DNA of 6,319 nt from Actinomycetota bacterium (GTDB lineage: Bacteria > Actinomycetota > Actinomycetes > S36-B12), in contig WLLZ01000097.1 of NCBI GenBank assembly GCA_009700485.1, forward strand, positions 1 through 6,319, given 5' to 3'. Made by a program: the position numbers and the translations under genes. A model generated the notes under the pieces. That model saw nothing but the letters and a program-made list of their open reading frames with translations, was not told where the DNA came from and made no database searches. Below, piece by piece: positions 6,269 to 6,319 of this stretch; the stretch's first letter is position 1; each line of letters opens with the position of its first letter.

Positions 6269-6319
6269 ATGACATCTGCGAAAGCTATGGCCTATGACGT
6301 AGAACGCATTCGCGCCCGC
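6269..6319 (+). CDS. Partial CDS, possible cysteine-desulfurase-like PLP aminotransferase N-terminus
   Basis: Seventeen codons (MTSAKAMAYDVERIRAR) run open to the window end, 8 nt after the methyltransferase stop. The segment AYDVERIRAR resembles the first residues of class V aminotransferase-fold proteins (SufS and the cysteine desulfurase-like TIGR01976 group), which often open with a (Y/F)DVxxIRxxFP motif. This is too short to be certain. ATG at 6287 (MAYDVERIRAR) is an equally good start. No strong ribosome binding site precedes either, which fits coupling to the upstream gene. Confidence 0.45.
   Translation, partial: MTSAKAMAYDVERIRAR

Noticed and set aside
1..6319. Signs of a mobile element, CRISPR array, toxin-antitoxin or defence system.
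   Set aside because: No transposase, integrase, nuclease, spaced repeats or terminal inverted repeats were found; the genes are conserved housekeeping types with known synteny.

Overview
The window looks like chromosomal DNA from an actinobacterium (Actinomycetota) of moderately high GC content, tightly packed, with almost no intergenic DNA. The assignment rests on gene content. It carries a DsbA-family protein of the Rv2466c (mycothiol-dependent reductase) type, a Nei1-type DNA glycosylase beginning PEGH, a DUF5130 protein, a DUF3159 membrane protein and an actinobacterial M1 aminopeptidase N. All five are typical of this phylum. I saw no tRNA, rRNA, CRISPR array, insertion sequence or phage gene.

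Layout from left to right: a small one-helix membrane protein (59-301, +), possibly a CtaJ-like cytochrome aa3 oxidase subunit; a DUF5130 protein (288-677, +) overlapping it by 14 nt; aminopeptidase N (725-3280, -), convergent with DUF5130; a DsbA-family oxidoreductase (3310-3927, +), divergent from pepN across only 29 nt; a Nei/Fpg-type DNA glycosylase (3927-4736, +) whose start shares one base with the preceding stop; a DUF3159 membrane protein (4733-5383, -) overlapping the nei end tail-to-tail by 4 nt; a class I SAM-dependent methyltransferase (about 5397-6260, +), divergent from DUF3159 across about 13 nt; and the first 17 codons of another gene (6269 onward, +), which resembles the N-terminus of a cysteine-desulfurase-like aminotransferase.

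The left two thirds reproduce, with the same relative orientations, the Mycobacterium tuberculosis block Rv2464c (nei1) - Rv2465c (rpiB) - Rv2466c (DsbA-like) - Rv2467 (pepN) - Rv2468c. Here rpiB is absent and dsbA and nei are joined as a coupled pair. The most notable regulatory observation is that three genes (59 +, 3310 +, 5383 -) each have a TANNNT hexamer ending exactly 7 nt before the start codon. This is the arrangement expected of leaderless actinobacterial transcripts and would explain how divergent genes manage with gaps of 13-29 nt. No new multi-gene system is evident; this is a conserved housekeeping region with some details worth checking.
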